64,000 bases of DNA from Ancistrus triradiatus. Its lineage: Eukaryota > Chordata > Actinopteri > Siluriformes > Loricariidae. Made by a program: the position numbers and the translations under genes. Where the stretch lies: positions 947,501-1,011,500 of the forward strand of contig JAJAGP010000049.1 of assembly GCA_025084515.1 (NCBI GenBank), in the 5' to 3' direction. Positions 54,433-64,000 of this stretch are shown here, piece by piece. Under the pieces are notes generated by a model. The model saw nothing but the letters and a program-made list of their open reading frames with translations. It did not search any database and had not been told where the DNA came from. The first letter of the stretch is position 1. Every line of letters starts with the position of its first letter.

Positions 54433-57400
54433 GTCGTAAATTTAGCATTTTGTTCACAGTATCAGTAGCGGAACAGCTGAGTTTTGCCAAACGGAGCTGT
54501 TAACGACTGTCCTTCATACAAAACGGCTCTCCATCTCACATCAGTACAGCTGGTTATAAGAGTTCAGTTTCTGGTTTAATAACCTCTTCTAAAAGCCTTA
54601 ATGAGTTTTTATCATTGCTTTTGAAATAACGAGTTATTCCTTCCTACCACTGCTTGTTTGCCTGAGTCCTTGACAGAAATGACAAGTTTTGTTGATAAAA
54701 GAAATAAGCTATAAACTATTATTTTCTATTCTGAAAAACAGTTCTATTCTATTCTGTTCTCTTCTAGATTTCTCTAAGCACTGTATTCATAAAGTCTTCC
54801 TTCTTCATGTCACGTTTTGACATGTAAATTATTACCATACATATCATTCCTCTCTCGTGCTTTTCTCTGCTTGACAGTTTTGGTCTTTCAATTTTGATAT
54901 TTTCTGTCTTTCCATTTGCTTTGTTAAACAGCAACATGAAAACATGAGTGTACACGATTCAGTGTTACAAGGGAGTTGTGGTGTGAACAACAAGTGGTCT
55001 GAGATCTCCTGAGCTGACCAGAAAGAGAAGCGAGCCCTCTTTAAGTGTTCTTACAATGTGAACACAAAAGAAGAACTGAGATGAGTTGCAGTTGGTTCAC
55101 TTTAAAAGAGCTGAGTTTGGTTCACTGAAAGACAGACAATTATACCATATTAGGTGTAGTTTAATACGCTCAGCACAGCAAATTACACTTCATGTATAAA
55201 GCATTGCATTCTGCATGTGTATAGTTTAAAAAATGGATTAGCTCAAAAAAAACTACAACACAGCTAATAAGGATTAAACTGTCATCTCAATCTACGAGTG
55301 CACAATCCCCAGCTCAGTGAAGACCTGTGTTACACAGATATTCAATATTCTAATGTCTCTCTTTCTGTCTGACTGCCTCTACACTGCCTGCATTCCCATT
55401 AATTCCATCCACATTCTTGAAGATGCTGTTTTCCTGTCACCCTTATAGCTGGCTCTGTCTCCAGCGTCGAGCAGATCCTCAGATCTCAGTGGGGTGTTCT
55501 GATGAATAAAGGGATTTCTCTCATACTACTAGAACCTGTTTGGTTAAAGAAACGTGTCTGGAAGTGCTAAAGCCTTTGAGGCGAGAAGACTCGCGGATAT
55601 TAACATTCTGCCTGGATCAGCATGGCCTTTACCTTCAAAACTTTAACCAGCTGTGGCTTTCAAAGCCTCCTGCCTCGCTGGGCTAACACGGGGAGAGAGC
55701 GCTGGGGTTTGGAGCCGAGTGTGAAACCTTTTGAGCCTCGTCCTTCTTGGCGACTCGAAAGGGCAACCGAGCTGATTGGCTGCTGATCTTTGGCTGAGGT
55801 GGCCACCATTCAGTGGCACTCCGCTGCCTGTTTTTTTTTCCGCGGTTCACTGATCTCAGAGCCAGTGTATTTCCCTGCCTGTCACATCTGTTTATGACTC
55901 ATCAAGTCTGATGCTTCCACCACAGTGGGCCTTTAGATTTTCTTCCTTCTGAAAGGCAGACAAACCCACCCAGACTAAAGGCACACAGATAAGGCTAAGA
56001 TGATCGAACAGAGGCATTATCTGCTTGGGAGCTTTGGCCACTTTGGACGCATTAGGCCTTTGAACTGATGAAAGCGCAACTTTTAACCAGGACCTACCTG
56101 TGGGTTTGTGTTCAGAATTTGAAAACTGTCTGCAACATTGAGCAGTTGTTTGCTCGTGGTTGTGGTTCTGATGGGCAATTATGAAGCTTCACTGATGCTG
56201 TATATCTATTTAAACCACAGTTTTGTGGTGCCTTTCTGTGGACGGACCTTTAGTGTTTAACACATTTTGCTGTTTTTTTCGGGCTTCTCTTGCTACACAG
56301 CACCAGAAGTTGCAGTGCTGCTTTGAACCCCATTTCATACGCCATGGATCAGTTCAGACTAGTGTTCTGTTGAATCTTTTTGGTGCTTTTCAGAGTTGCT
56401 ACTGGGTGCTCATGAGTTCATAGACTTTTCAAACTGCCTTTCTTTGTTCCTGGTCCTCATATCGTATCATGATGCTACTTGGCCATTGTTCTGGACTGTA
56501 TGGTTGTTGCAGGGCTTTTGGTGACGAGTTCCTTCAGACCTTTCATCATTCTCGCAGAACCTAAGCTTGCTTTACTCTTCTTATTTTGAACCCGTAGCAA
56601 AAAATAATTGGACTTTGTATTATGTTTTGCTTCAATGTTTTCTCTCTTGGCTCTCTTGTTGTACATCAGTGTGCTTGTGTGCTTTTGGTGTCTGTTTTGA
56701 TGTTTTATTCTCTTGATCGGTACTGTAAAGCATTTCTGCGCTTGGAAAAGTAAAACCCTCATAACTCATTCTGAAAATAATTGCCGAATGAAGTACTTGC
56801 AGAACTGACTGCACAGGTGATGAAAGAAGCTCTCTGTGTAGGAGTAATGGAACAGCGAGGGTTGGCCCCAAATGTAGGTGGACAAACCATGTCCAGGTAT
56901 ACCGTACCAATTATATAGACTGTCAGGCAGGTGCAGGTAATGGAGGTAATAGAAGATAAGGATTCTAGGAAACTGAGTTCCCATGGATGAACTTGGCAGC
57001 TTGAGGCTCACGCCTCTCCCGCCTTCTGCTAGAAATACCACATAGCGTATGGCTTGATTTTTCTACACTAACACGCCTACGAAATTAGCTGGTAAGTCGT
57101 ATAAGATGTCTTAAGGTTTAAAACTCACCAAACTTGGACTTCAGCCAATCAGGACTGGAGTCGTGCACAGCTACCATGGATTGAATGTTTTGACTTGAAC
57201 AGCAAGCTCCAGTTCTTACAGACATTACGTGAGATGATACCTGCAGATGCCAAGTCAGATGCTAGTTGAACATTCTTTAGCATTTAGAGATGTCCTCAAC
57301 TGAACTGAGCAGCTAAATGTTGAAGATTTTGCTCAGAACCCGACAGTGGCAGCTTGGTGAACTCACAGGCTTCTGATTAGCAGCCCACTGCCCCACCACT

Positions 57401-57832
57401 TTATATTTTTAAATGATTGCTGCTTCACATTTGCTCTCTCAAAAACATCTTTACCAACAGTTTGCTTCTGCTGTTGTGTTGCCATTACACTGTATAGAAG
57501 CTGCTGCTTAAACAGGTTTAACAACAAAAAAGCTGAACTATTGCAGCTACAATCCGTGAAGAAAGTGCAAGTGCAATTCCCCTAGCTACTCAGTTGCCAG
57601 TAATGAAAAACACAAATAAAAGAATCACTCACAAGATTGAGCAATAGAGCTTAGTGTTTTATGTTTCCATTGGAGAGTGCAACATAATGCAGAATGGAGA
57701 TTGCCATTTCCATGTCCGATTTAATCAGACGTCAGATCCTCAGCACATCTACATAGCATACGTAGTATAGAGTATATAAACTCTTTGCCTATTTATGAAA
57801 AACATAAAACTGTTTTGATTTTTTCTCGTCAG
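54433..57832. other. Distal part of second coding intron
   Basis: No gene. 55440-56100 is the most GC-balanced, repeat-free part and has a palindromic AP-1-type site atgactcat at 55894-55902. A SINE relic lies near 57295-57400. The intron ends with cgttttgattttttctcgtcag-type acceptor at 57810-57832. Confidence 0.4.
57295..57405 (-). repeat. SINE relic
   Basis: gagcagctaaatgttg, tttgctcagaacccgacagt, ggcagcttggtgaact and cagcccactgccccaccac follow the minus-orientation order of the SINE family at 25417. Strongly decayed. Confidence 0.5.
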
Positions 57833-58081
57833 GTTTATACGGGCATACCAACGTCCAAAACTCTTGTGAGCATAAGTACTGCGGTCTGGGGAAGCACTGC
57901 GTGGTGGACCACAGGACCGGTCAGGGAGAGTGCCAGTGTCTGGAGCACTGCAAGCCCCACTACAAACCTGTGTGTGGATCTGACGGGAAGCTCTACCAGA
58001 ATCACTGTGAGCTGCACCGGGCCTCGTGTCTCATCGGCCAGAGGATCACCATCGTACACAGCGAAGAATGCTTCTACAAAG
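57833..58081 (+). CDS. fstl5: Follistatin-like 5 (FSTL4/5 family), third coding exon: follistatin/Kazal module
   Basis: 249 nt between acceptor ctcgtcag and donor gtaaac, entered and left in phase 1, encoding residues 55-137 of the joined protein. After a short linker (GLYGHTNVQNS) comes a complete follistatin domain with ten cysteines (residues 66, 71, 77, 88, 90, 94, 102, 113, 120 and 134). The Kazal core has CKPHYKPVCGSDGKLYQNHC. The CGLGKHCV start and the ITIVHSEECF end are close to FSTL5 as I recall it; FSTL4 is the main alternative, SPARC and FSTL1 fit less well. This module is extracellular and, in the family, binds other proteins. EF-hands and Ig domains that follow in FSTL5 are not in the window. 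An ORF that begins at 57901 in this frame is only part of the exon. Confidence 0.92.
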
Positions 58082-59330
58082 GTAAACAAGGCTGTGTTAT
58101 CGAATCACAGAAGTGGTGTTTCGTGTTTCCGAGTTGTGTTTACATGCACCCTAGTAGCAGTAATAAGTAGAAACAATAGTGAGACATTTTAAATGAGAGA
58201 GATTATCTGATTCTGTAGTCCACTTTCATTTCTTCACTGTGCCAGTCTATGTAATTCCACCAGGGATGTTGAATAGTGTTTCTCTAATCCACACGGCATT
58301 TGAATCGGACTCTTTTGAAGCGGACCCAGAAGGGAGCCATGAGGCACACCAGCAGTAACTGTTGTTTCAGAGCTGGATTCTTCACTTCTATCACATTTAT
58401 TTGAGCTTCACAGGAGCCTCGTTCTGCCTCTGAACCTACTTTCTGCACATGCGTTTTCGTATGGATGCTACGGGAAACTAGTAAAACAAATCAACTCTGT
58501 GGATGCAGATACAGTGTTTTGAATGCTTTCTTAGTGCGTGCTGATGTTCTGTGACGACTATGCATTTCTCCATTTGTGACTAGTGTCCGACTTACAGCGT
58601 AGCACGCTATTTTCATGGTTCTTTATCTGCAATGATTATGGCTTTACACGTCTAATTAAACTCCCCTACCTAGTGAGAGAGAGCGATAACACCTTCAAAG
58701 CGAGAGTAAAGTGGACGTGCTGACGCTCTGTGGTTATTGCAGCTCGCTGTTTTTTGTAACCCTGCCATGAACTCGCACATTAGTGACTTCTGTTGTAGTT
58801 TCACACTCATCAGGAGAAGTTTTTGTAATTTGCCAATGCCAGCTGCGGCTTACAGCCAGCAGGAGTGTTTTTCTTGTGCTGTGATTCTGCAGTGCTGAAG
58901 TGTTTCTGGAAGAAAAGCTTTAGTCTGGGTAAATATTACCAGTTAGCAGTTAGCAGTAGCAAAATGATTCAAACCCCAAACAAAAAACCCACTAGTGCAA
59001 GAGAAACGCTTTTGCTGTACATGATTATCTATCTATTGAGTACCAAGAACTATTCCTAATTGCATGTTTTTTGAATTATGAATCACAGAGTTCCCTCTCC
59101 CTCTCACGGCTATACTAACTGGGTTCATACTCTTATAATCCATATCCTTATAATCCACATGCGGTAACCGGAGTGTAGAAAGACCTAAGCAAAGTCTTTC
59201 AGTACAGGTCTTCACTCATGGGAGAAACTTATTCATGGGAGAATTCCTCAAGATGAAAAGCTTAAACCAGACGCAGTTAAACGATAAACATGTTCGTTCT
59301 CACATTTCAGGCAGCAGACAGTTCTGGGCT
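58082..59330. other. Third coding intron, non-repetitive part
   Basis: Donor gtaaac. No repeats recognised to about 59300. 58580-58740 has a TAATTA-type site (tctaattaaa, 58651-58660) in mixed sequence, a possible conserved element. No further exon was found up to 64000. Confidence 0.4.
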
Positions 59331-59334
59331 CACT

Positions 59335-59625
59335 TTATCCACTTATGGCCTAGTTATGGCAATGGCAAATGCATTGTGGGCCAAATTTGGCCCAGCTGTT
59401 GCCAGCCGCAGTAAAGGTTCATCACAGTATCCAGACTCTGGGCCACATGTGACCCACATATAATCTACCATAGGCATGTGCAGGGTTTGCATTTTGAGCC
59501 AAATGTACCCTGACAGGAGCAGTTCTGGCCGAGTAGTGGCCAGATGTGGTTGAAGCCATCGGCATCATTTCACGACAATGGCTGTGGTATGAAGGCCAAT
59601 GTAAATGGGACAGAAATGGGCTTTT
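59335..59625. repeat. Degenerate repeat of GGGCCA-AATGTGGCC words
   Basis: Variants such as gggccaaatttggcccag, gggccacatgtgaccca, gagccaaatgtaccctg and ggccagatgtggttg recur at irregular spacing. Similar short palindromic-word repeats are common in fish introns. Confidence 0.55.
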
Positions 59626-59633
59626 ACTTATTT

Positions 59634-59882
59634 GATAGATAGATATGGATGGATGGATATAGATGGATGGATGTGGTTTAATATGGATGGATGGATGTGG
59701 ATTAATATGGACAGATGGACAGATGGATATGGATGCAGAGGATATGGATAGATGGATGGATGGACGGATGGATATAGATGGATGAAATGCATGGATATGG
59801 ATGGATGGATGGATGGATAGATGGGGAGATATTTAGACTGATGATAGATAGATGGTATGGATGGATGGTTGGTTGGAGTTGG
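59634..59882. repeat. (ATGG)n/(GATA)n compound microsatellite
   Basis: Many tggatgga/gatagata units with interruptions. The Pro/Ser/Ile-rich minus-strand ORFs here (HPSIHPSI) come from the repeat and are not genes. Confidence 0.95.
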
Positions 59883-59939
59883 TTCCTGCATGGTTTAGTA
59901 GAATTAAGGAAGAGCTGAAACATGGACATGGTCTTTTAT

Positions 59940-60220
59940 CTGTTTTCCAGGTATATGGGCTGAAAACCCAATATCTTCACAGAAAATACTGATATAGAAA
60001 GTAGAAGATTTTTAGCAGTAGATAACTGTTGAAAATTCAGGATGTATTAGAATGCTAAAGACCTCTCTGTGGAGCTCTGCTTCAGGGACATATCAGCGGA
60101 AAGCTCAGTCTCTGTGATGTTTTTAGGAAAGTAATCCCAAAACTGAGTCATTTCATCATCGTGAGAATGATAGCACAAGTGTTTGTGCACTCTTTTTTCC
60201 AGTCAATTTTAAGCTCACAT
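59940..60220. repeat. Duplicated segment, copy A
   Basis: Matches 60826-61055 in order: ctgttttccaggtatatggg, gctgaaaac, gctctgcttcagggacatat, cagcggaaagctcagtctc and gagtcatttc. Ends next to a Tc1-type terminus. Confidence 0.6.
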
Positions 60221-60231
60221 ACAGTTGGGGC

Positions 60232-60500
60232 CAAAACTCTGAGGACACTGGTGAAAATGCTTCAATTTGCCATTATTTTCCGCAAATTGAATACAGGGTT
60301 TTTTATTTCAAATAATATAATTAGCCTGTCAATTTGAGTGAAAATCAATCAATTTGAAATGACATGATTTATTTATGAATGTCAGGCAGAAATTGGAAGC
60401 GAATGCAGAGAGCCAATTCAAAGGCTTGATTATATTGTAAAACAGCTGGAAAATGGTAATGCCATTTGCTGGGAAGTGTAGTCCATAACTGAAGGAGCCA
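60232..60500 (+). mobile_element. Tc1-type element, one end recognised
   Basis: After TA comes cagttggggccaaaactctg and gaaaatgcttcaatttgcc, a terminus known from fish Tc1 elements, followed by AT-rich subterminal sequence. The other end and transposase were not recognised. Confidence 0.5.
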
Positions 60501-60825
60501 AAATCCACTTCCGCTTTCAAATAGTCCTCAGCTTTGCTTCATTATCCTGCTGTAGTATGAATCCTTCTCCATGAGCAAGCATTTTCAGAAGTGGTCTCAG
60601 ATTTCTGGTCCTCACTGTATGTGTCAAACCAGTAACGTGTTCTGGAAGTGGACAGCAGAATAAAAAAGTGGCCTGTGAGTGTAGACAGGTCTAAGAAAAG
60701 AACCAAACTGACAGCTCGACCAGCTTCATGGGATATTTGGCGATGCACTGAAGGACAGAGTTGTCCCTGCGATTTTTAGGTTAAAGAAGAGTCACAAATC
60801 ATGTAGGTTGAGACAGGCTCGGTAT

Positions 60826-61055
60826 CTGTTTTTCAGATATGTGGTTGAAAACACAGACTCTCTTAGAATTCTTGATGCAAAGGGAATAGTTTTAGTGTTA
60901 ATTAACAGGTTGTATTTGAAATCCAGAAGTGTGAAGCTGTGCTTCAGGGACATATCAGCAAACAGCTCAGTCTCAGCCCCAAATCTGAGTCGTTTCGTTA
61001 TAATGAGCACAAATATTAGCACGTTCCCACGCGCTTTTTTTTTGTTGATTTTACG
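60826..61055. repeat. Duplicated segment, copy B
   Basis: Counterpart of 59940-60220 (ctgtttttcagatatgtggt, gctgtgcttcagggacatat, cagcaaacagctcagtctca). An 86-codon ORF here is not supported because copy A does not keep it open. Confidence 0.6.
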
Positions 61056-61398
61056 TACAACGCATTAGGAAAGTCTTCAGTCCCTTTCACTTTTTCGCAT
61101 TTTGTTATGTTGAGGCCTTCTGCTAAAATAAAATGAAATAATTTCTGGACTCAATACTCCATAATGAAACGTGAAAATAGAATTTTAGACATTTTAAAAA
61201 TTTTATAAAACGGAAAAACTAAAATTTTGCATGGAGAGAAGTATTCAGACCCTTTGCGATGACACTTGAAATTTAGCTCTGGTTTCCTCCTATTTCTCTT
61301 GATGATCTTTGACATGTTTCTCCACCATGATCGGAGTCTACCTGTGGTAAATTCAGTTGACTGGACATGATTTGGAAAGACACACACCTGTCTATATA

Positions 61399-62901
61399 CA
61401 GTGGTATGAAAAAGTTTGGGCACCCCTGATAATTTTCATGATTTTTCTTTATAAATCATTGGTTGTCCAGCTCAGCAATTTCAGGTAAATATATCATATA
61501 GCAGATGAACACCGTGATATTTGAGAAGTGAAATTAAGTTTATAGGTTTACAGAAAGTGTGCAGTAATTATTCAAACTAAATTAGGCAGGTGCATAAATT
61601 TGGGCACCCTTGTCATTTGAATACCTTTAGCACTAATTATGAGAACACAAAATTTGTTTTGTAAGCTCATTGACCCTTGATCTACATACACAAGTGAATC
61701 CAACTATGAGAAAGTGTTAAGGTGGCCAATTGGAAGTTTTTCTCCTCTTTGTATCTTCTCTGAAGAGTGGCAACATGGGAGCCTCAAAACAACTCTCAAA
61801 TGGCCTGAAAACAAAGGCTGTTCAACATCATGGTTCAGGGAAAGGGAAAAGCTCTCTCAGAGATTTCAGCTGTCAGTTTCCACTGTGAGGAACATAGTGA
61901 GGCAATGGAAGACCACAGGCACAGTTCTAGTTGGAACTCCCGAAGTGGCGCAGACCAAGAAAAATCTCAGATAGGCAGAGGCGAAAGGATGGTGAGAAAC
62001 AGTCATAGTCCAAGCCACAGACCACCTCCTAAGACCTACAACCTCATCTTGCTGCAGATGGAGTCACTGTTCATCGTTCAACTATACAGCGCACTTTGCA
62101 CAAGGAGAGGCTGTATGGGAGAGTAATGCAGAAGAAGCCTTTTTCTGCAGACACGCCACAAAACAGAGTCACTTGAGGTGTGCTACAGCACATTTGGACA
62201 ATCCAGCTTCATTTTGGAATAAAGTGCTGTGTACTGATGAAACTAAAATTGAGTTATTTGGACATAACAAGGAGCGGAAAAAAGAACACAGCATTCCCAA
62301 GACAAACACTTGCTACCCACAGTAAAAAATTTGGTGGCGGTTCCATCATGCTGTGGGACTGTGTGGCCAGTGCAGGTACTAGGAATCTTGTTAAAGTTGA
62401 GGGTCAGTTAATATCTCCAGATTCTTGAGAAACAATGTTCAAGAATCAGTGACAAAGTTGCACCGAGGCCAACGACCCCAAACCCTGCTCAAAATCTACT
62501 AAGGCATTCATGCAGAAAGGAACCAGTTACAACGTTCTGGAATGGCCATCTCAATCCCCATAACATGAAAATACTACTGAAAATGTGGGCTGTCCATGCA
62601 CGGAAAACCATCAAACCTGACTGAACTGAAAGATGTTTCTAAAGAAGAAATGTTCCAAAGCACCTTCAACCAGAATCCAGACTGGAAGCTGTAGGAAGCG
62701 TTTAGCGTTTAGCCTAATTTTGTTTGAATAATTACTGCACACTTTCTGTAAATCCTATAAACTTCATTTCACTTCTCAAATATCACTGTGTTCATCTGCT
62801 ATATGATATATTTAACTCAAGTTGCTGATCTGAACAACCAATGATTTATAAACTAAAATCATGAAAATTATCAGGGGTGCCCAAACTTTTTCATGCGACT
62901 G
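61399..62901 (+). mobile_element. Inner Tc1-like element with ~190-bp inverted ends
   Basis: Left end cagtggtatgaaaaagtttg and right end caaactttttcatgcgactg; TA at 61397-61398 and 62902-62903. The inverted repeats continue for about 190 bp on each side through attttcatgattt, ataaatcattggttgt, tcatatagcagatgaacac and ggtttacagaaagtgtgcag. Length 1503 bp. Confidence 0.92.
61776..62700 (+). pseudogene. Tc1-like transposase of the inner element, degraded
   Basis: N-terminal pieces are MGASKQLSNGLKTKAVQHHG and LSQRFQLSVSTVRNIVRQWK (second HTH region). The first catalytic Asp is kept in LCTDETKIELFGH (about 62230). FGGGSIMLWDCVASAGT follows at 62330. The second Asp region reads EANDPKP, where the usual QQDNDPK has lost its first Asp. 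Frameshifts and a stop (62427) separate the blocks. Confidence 0.75.
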
Positions 62902-62922
62902 TAAGGTCTTCTAATACAAGTC

Positions 62923-63290
62923 ATGAGGAGGAAAGAACTGCCTGTAGAGCTCAGAGATGGGATTGTGTGGAGACACAGATATTCTACTGCACTGAAAGTT
63001 CCCAAGAACACAGTGGCCTCCATTATTCTTAAATGGAAGAAGTCTGGAACAAACAGGACTCTTCCCACCAAAAGAAGTAATCAAGAGAGAAGGGTCTTGG
63101 TAAGGTGTCCAAGAACCCATTGGCCACTCAGATGTTCACATGGGAGAAATGTGCAGAAGGTCAACCATCACTCCAGCACTCCACCAATATGGGCTTTATG
63201 GCAGAGTGGCCAGACAGAAGCTTCTCCTTAGTGAAAGACACAAGAAAGCCTGTCTGGAGTTTGTAGAAAAGCATCTAAAAGACTCTCAGC
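62923..63290 (+). pseudogene. Tc1-like transposase N-terminal half of outer element
   Basis: MRRKELPVELRDGIVWRHRY is followed by ALKVPKNTVASIILKWKKSG and TNRTLPTK, the first HTH and linker. The second HTH part (HQYGLYGRVARQKLLLSERH) is in another frame at 63170-63240, then KACLEFVEKHLKDS. The catalytic half is absent. Confidence 0.78.
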
Positions 63291-63480
63291 TTGATCACTT
63301 CTCTTACCACGGCCCTTCTCCCCCAATTACTTAGTTTGGTGGGGCGGCCAGCTCTAGGAAGAGTTCTGGTTGTTCCACATGGTATCCATTTAAGAATTAT
63401 GGAGGTCACTTTGCTCTTGGGATCTTTCAGTGCAGCAGAAATTCTTGTAGCCTTCTCCAGATCTGTGCCTCCACACAATA
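63290..63480 (-). pseudogene. Inverted copy of the same transposase N-terminal segment
   Basis: On the minus strand SAALKDPKSKVTSIILKWIP, CGTTRTLPRAGRPTKLSNWG and RRAVVREVIK repeat the HTH region that lies on the plus strand at 62980-63090, but in the opposite orientation and from a separate, less decayed copy. The outer element therefore has two N-terminal segments converging on each other and no catalytic part. Confidence 0.75.
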
Positions 63481-63592
63481 CTGTCTCTATTGAGTGCAGA
63501 ACAATGGGGAAACCTTTTTTTTAGGACAAGACTGCAAAATAACAAAATGTGAAAAAAGTGAAAGTGTCTGAAGACTTTCCGATTGCATCATA

Positions 63593-64000
63593 CATAAGTG
63601 TCAATGTTACGTCCTACAAGCATCTCCAAGGATACCGGTGGTGTCATCAAGTTCATCAGACTGGATGCTGGATTTTCAAGGTCGAGTGTTGAGTTTGCAG
63701 GTGCTGTAGCTGTTTGAAAGACTTGGGGCCTGCTCAAGTATTTTTCGACCTATTACATTTTCCTTGTTCTAATTCTTCTGGAGATTTCTGTTTCCATTTG
63801 TAGCTATTGAAAATGCACCAAGACATAGCAGGCATTAAAAAAAACGATTAGCTTAACACAATACATAGAACACATTCATTCTATCTCTATATTATACTGA
63901 ATGCTTCAGTCTATTTAAGAACATAAGTGCTTTAACTAAACGGCTCCCTGAGTACTAATTCAACGTTATATTGCTATATTGGATATCTAGTAGAGAGTCT
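63593..64000. other. Third coding intron, end of window
   Basis: Mixed to AT-rich sequence. No exon, repeat or ORF worth naming. Confidence 0.4.

Larger units (their letters stand above)
61058..63590 (+). mobile_element. Outer Tc1-like element E, interrupted by a nested element
   Basis: Left end caacgcattaggaaagtctt after TA (61056-61057), right end agactttccgattgcatca before TA (63591-63592). The leader (acacacctgtctatata) is cut at 61398 by the inner element and resumes at 62904 (aggtcttctaatacaagtca) in the order of the known family. About 1.0 kb of outer sequence remains. A separate terminus of this family is at 3172. Confidence 0.85.

Noticed and set aside
57785..58192. 135-codon ORF covering the follistatin exon in another frame
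   Set aside because: The frame with ten spaced cysteines and matching splice phases is the coding one. This ORF is its shadow.
59628..59929. Minus-strand ORFs rich in HPSIHPSI
   Set aside because: Translation of the ATGG/GATA microsatellite, not a protein.

Overview
The window looks like nuclear DNA of a bony fish (teleost). It has no bacterial-style operons and is AT-rich. Tc1/mariner, hAT and tRNA-derived SINE relics of types common in teleosts fill much of it. An otophysan such as a catfish is plausible from the repeat mix, but the species cannot be fixed from sequence reading alone.

The only protein-coding gene I can support is on the + strand: a follistatin-like gene of the FSTL4/FSTL5 family, closer to FSTL5 from what I recall of the family. 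Three coding exons are visible. A start exon (14856-14994) carries a signal peptide. A 34-nt exon (27644-27677) has a tandem CAGCAG acceptor. A third exon (57833-58081) encodes a complete 10-cysteine follistatin/Kazal module. Splice phases (0, 1, 1) join them into 137 uninterrupted residues. The introns are about 12.6 kb and 30.2 kb. The rest of the protein (EF-hand, Ig and C-terminal regions in this family) must lie beyond 64000. The promoter and any non-coding first exon must lie upstream of 14856 and were not located.

Region by region. 1-14.8 kb is upstream sequence with hAT relics (including a BED-finger transposase fragment and a 1.2-kb non-autonomous hAT with 8-bp flanking repeats), SINE fragments and Tc1 pieces. 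15-27.6 kb (first coding intron) holds a Tc1-like element with 53-bp inverted ends at 17.2-18.2 kb, a Tc1 copy at 20.5-22.0 kb, a diverged segmental duplication (23.5-24.5 versus 26.2-26.8 kb) and a SINE. 27.7-57.8 kb (second intron) holds several Tc1 elements and MITEs, two dead LINE reverse-transcriptase fragments, a striking 2.3-kb array with an exact 32-bp core period at 40.6-42.9 kb, and two more Tc1 copies at 48.7-50.2 and 53.2-54.4 kb. 58-64 kb (third intron) contains simple repeats, a duplicated segment, and one Tc1 element nested inside another with a matching TA target site.

All transposase reading frames here are broken. Most long ORFs in the window are chance ORFs or products of repeats. 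No complete mobile system, RNA gene or CRISPR is present. The most notable items are the 32-bp array with its internal higher-order duplication, the alternative-splicing signals of the follistatin-like gene, and several insertion histories that can be read directly: an empty-site paralogue, nested elements, and two elements sharing one TA.
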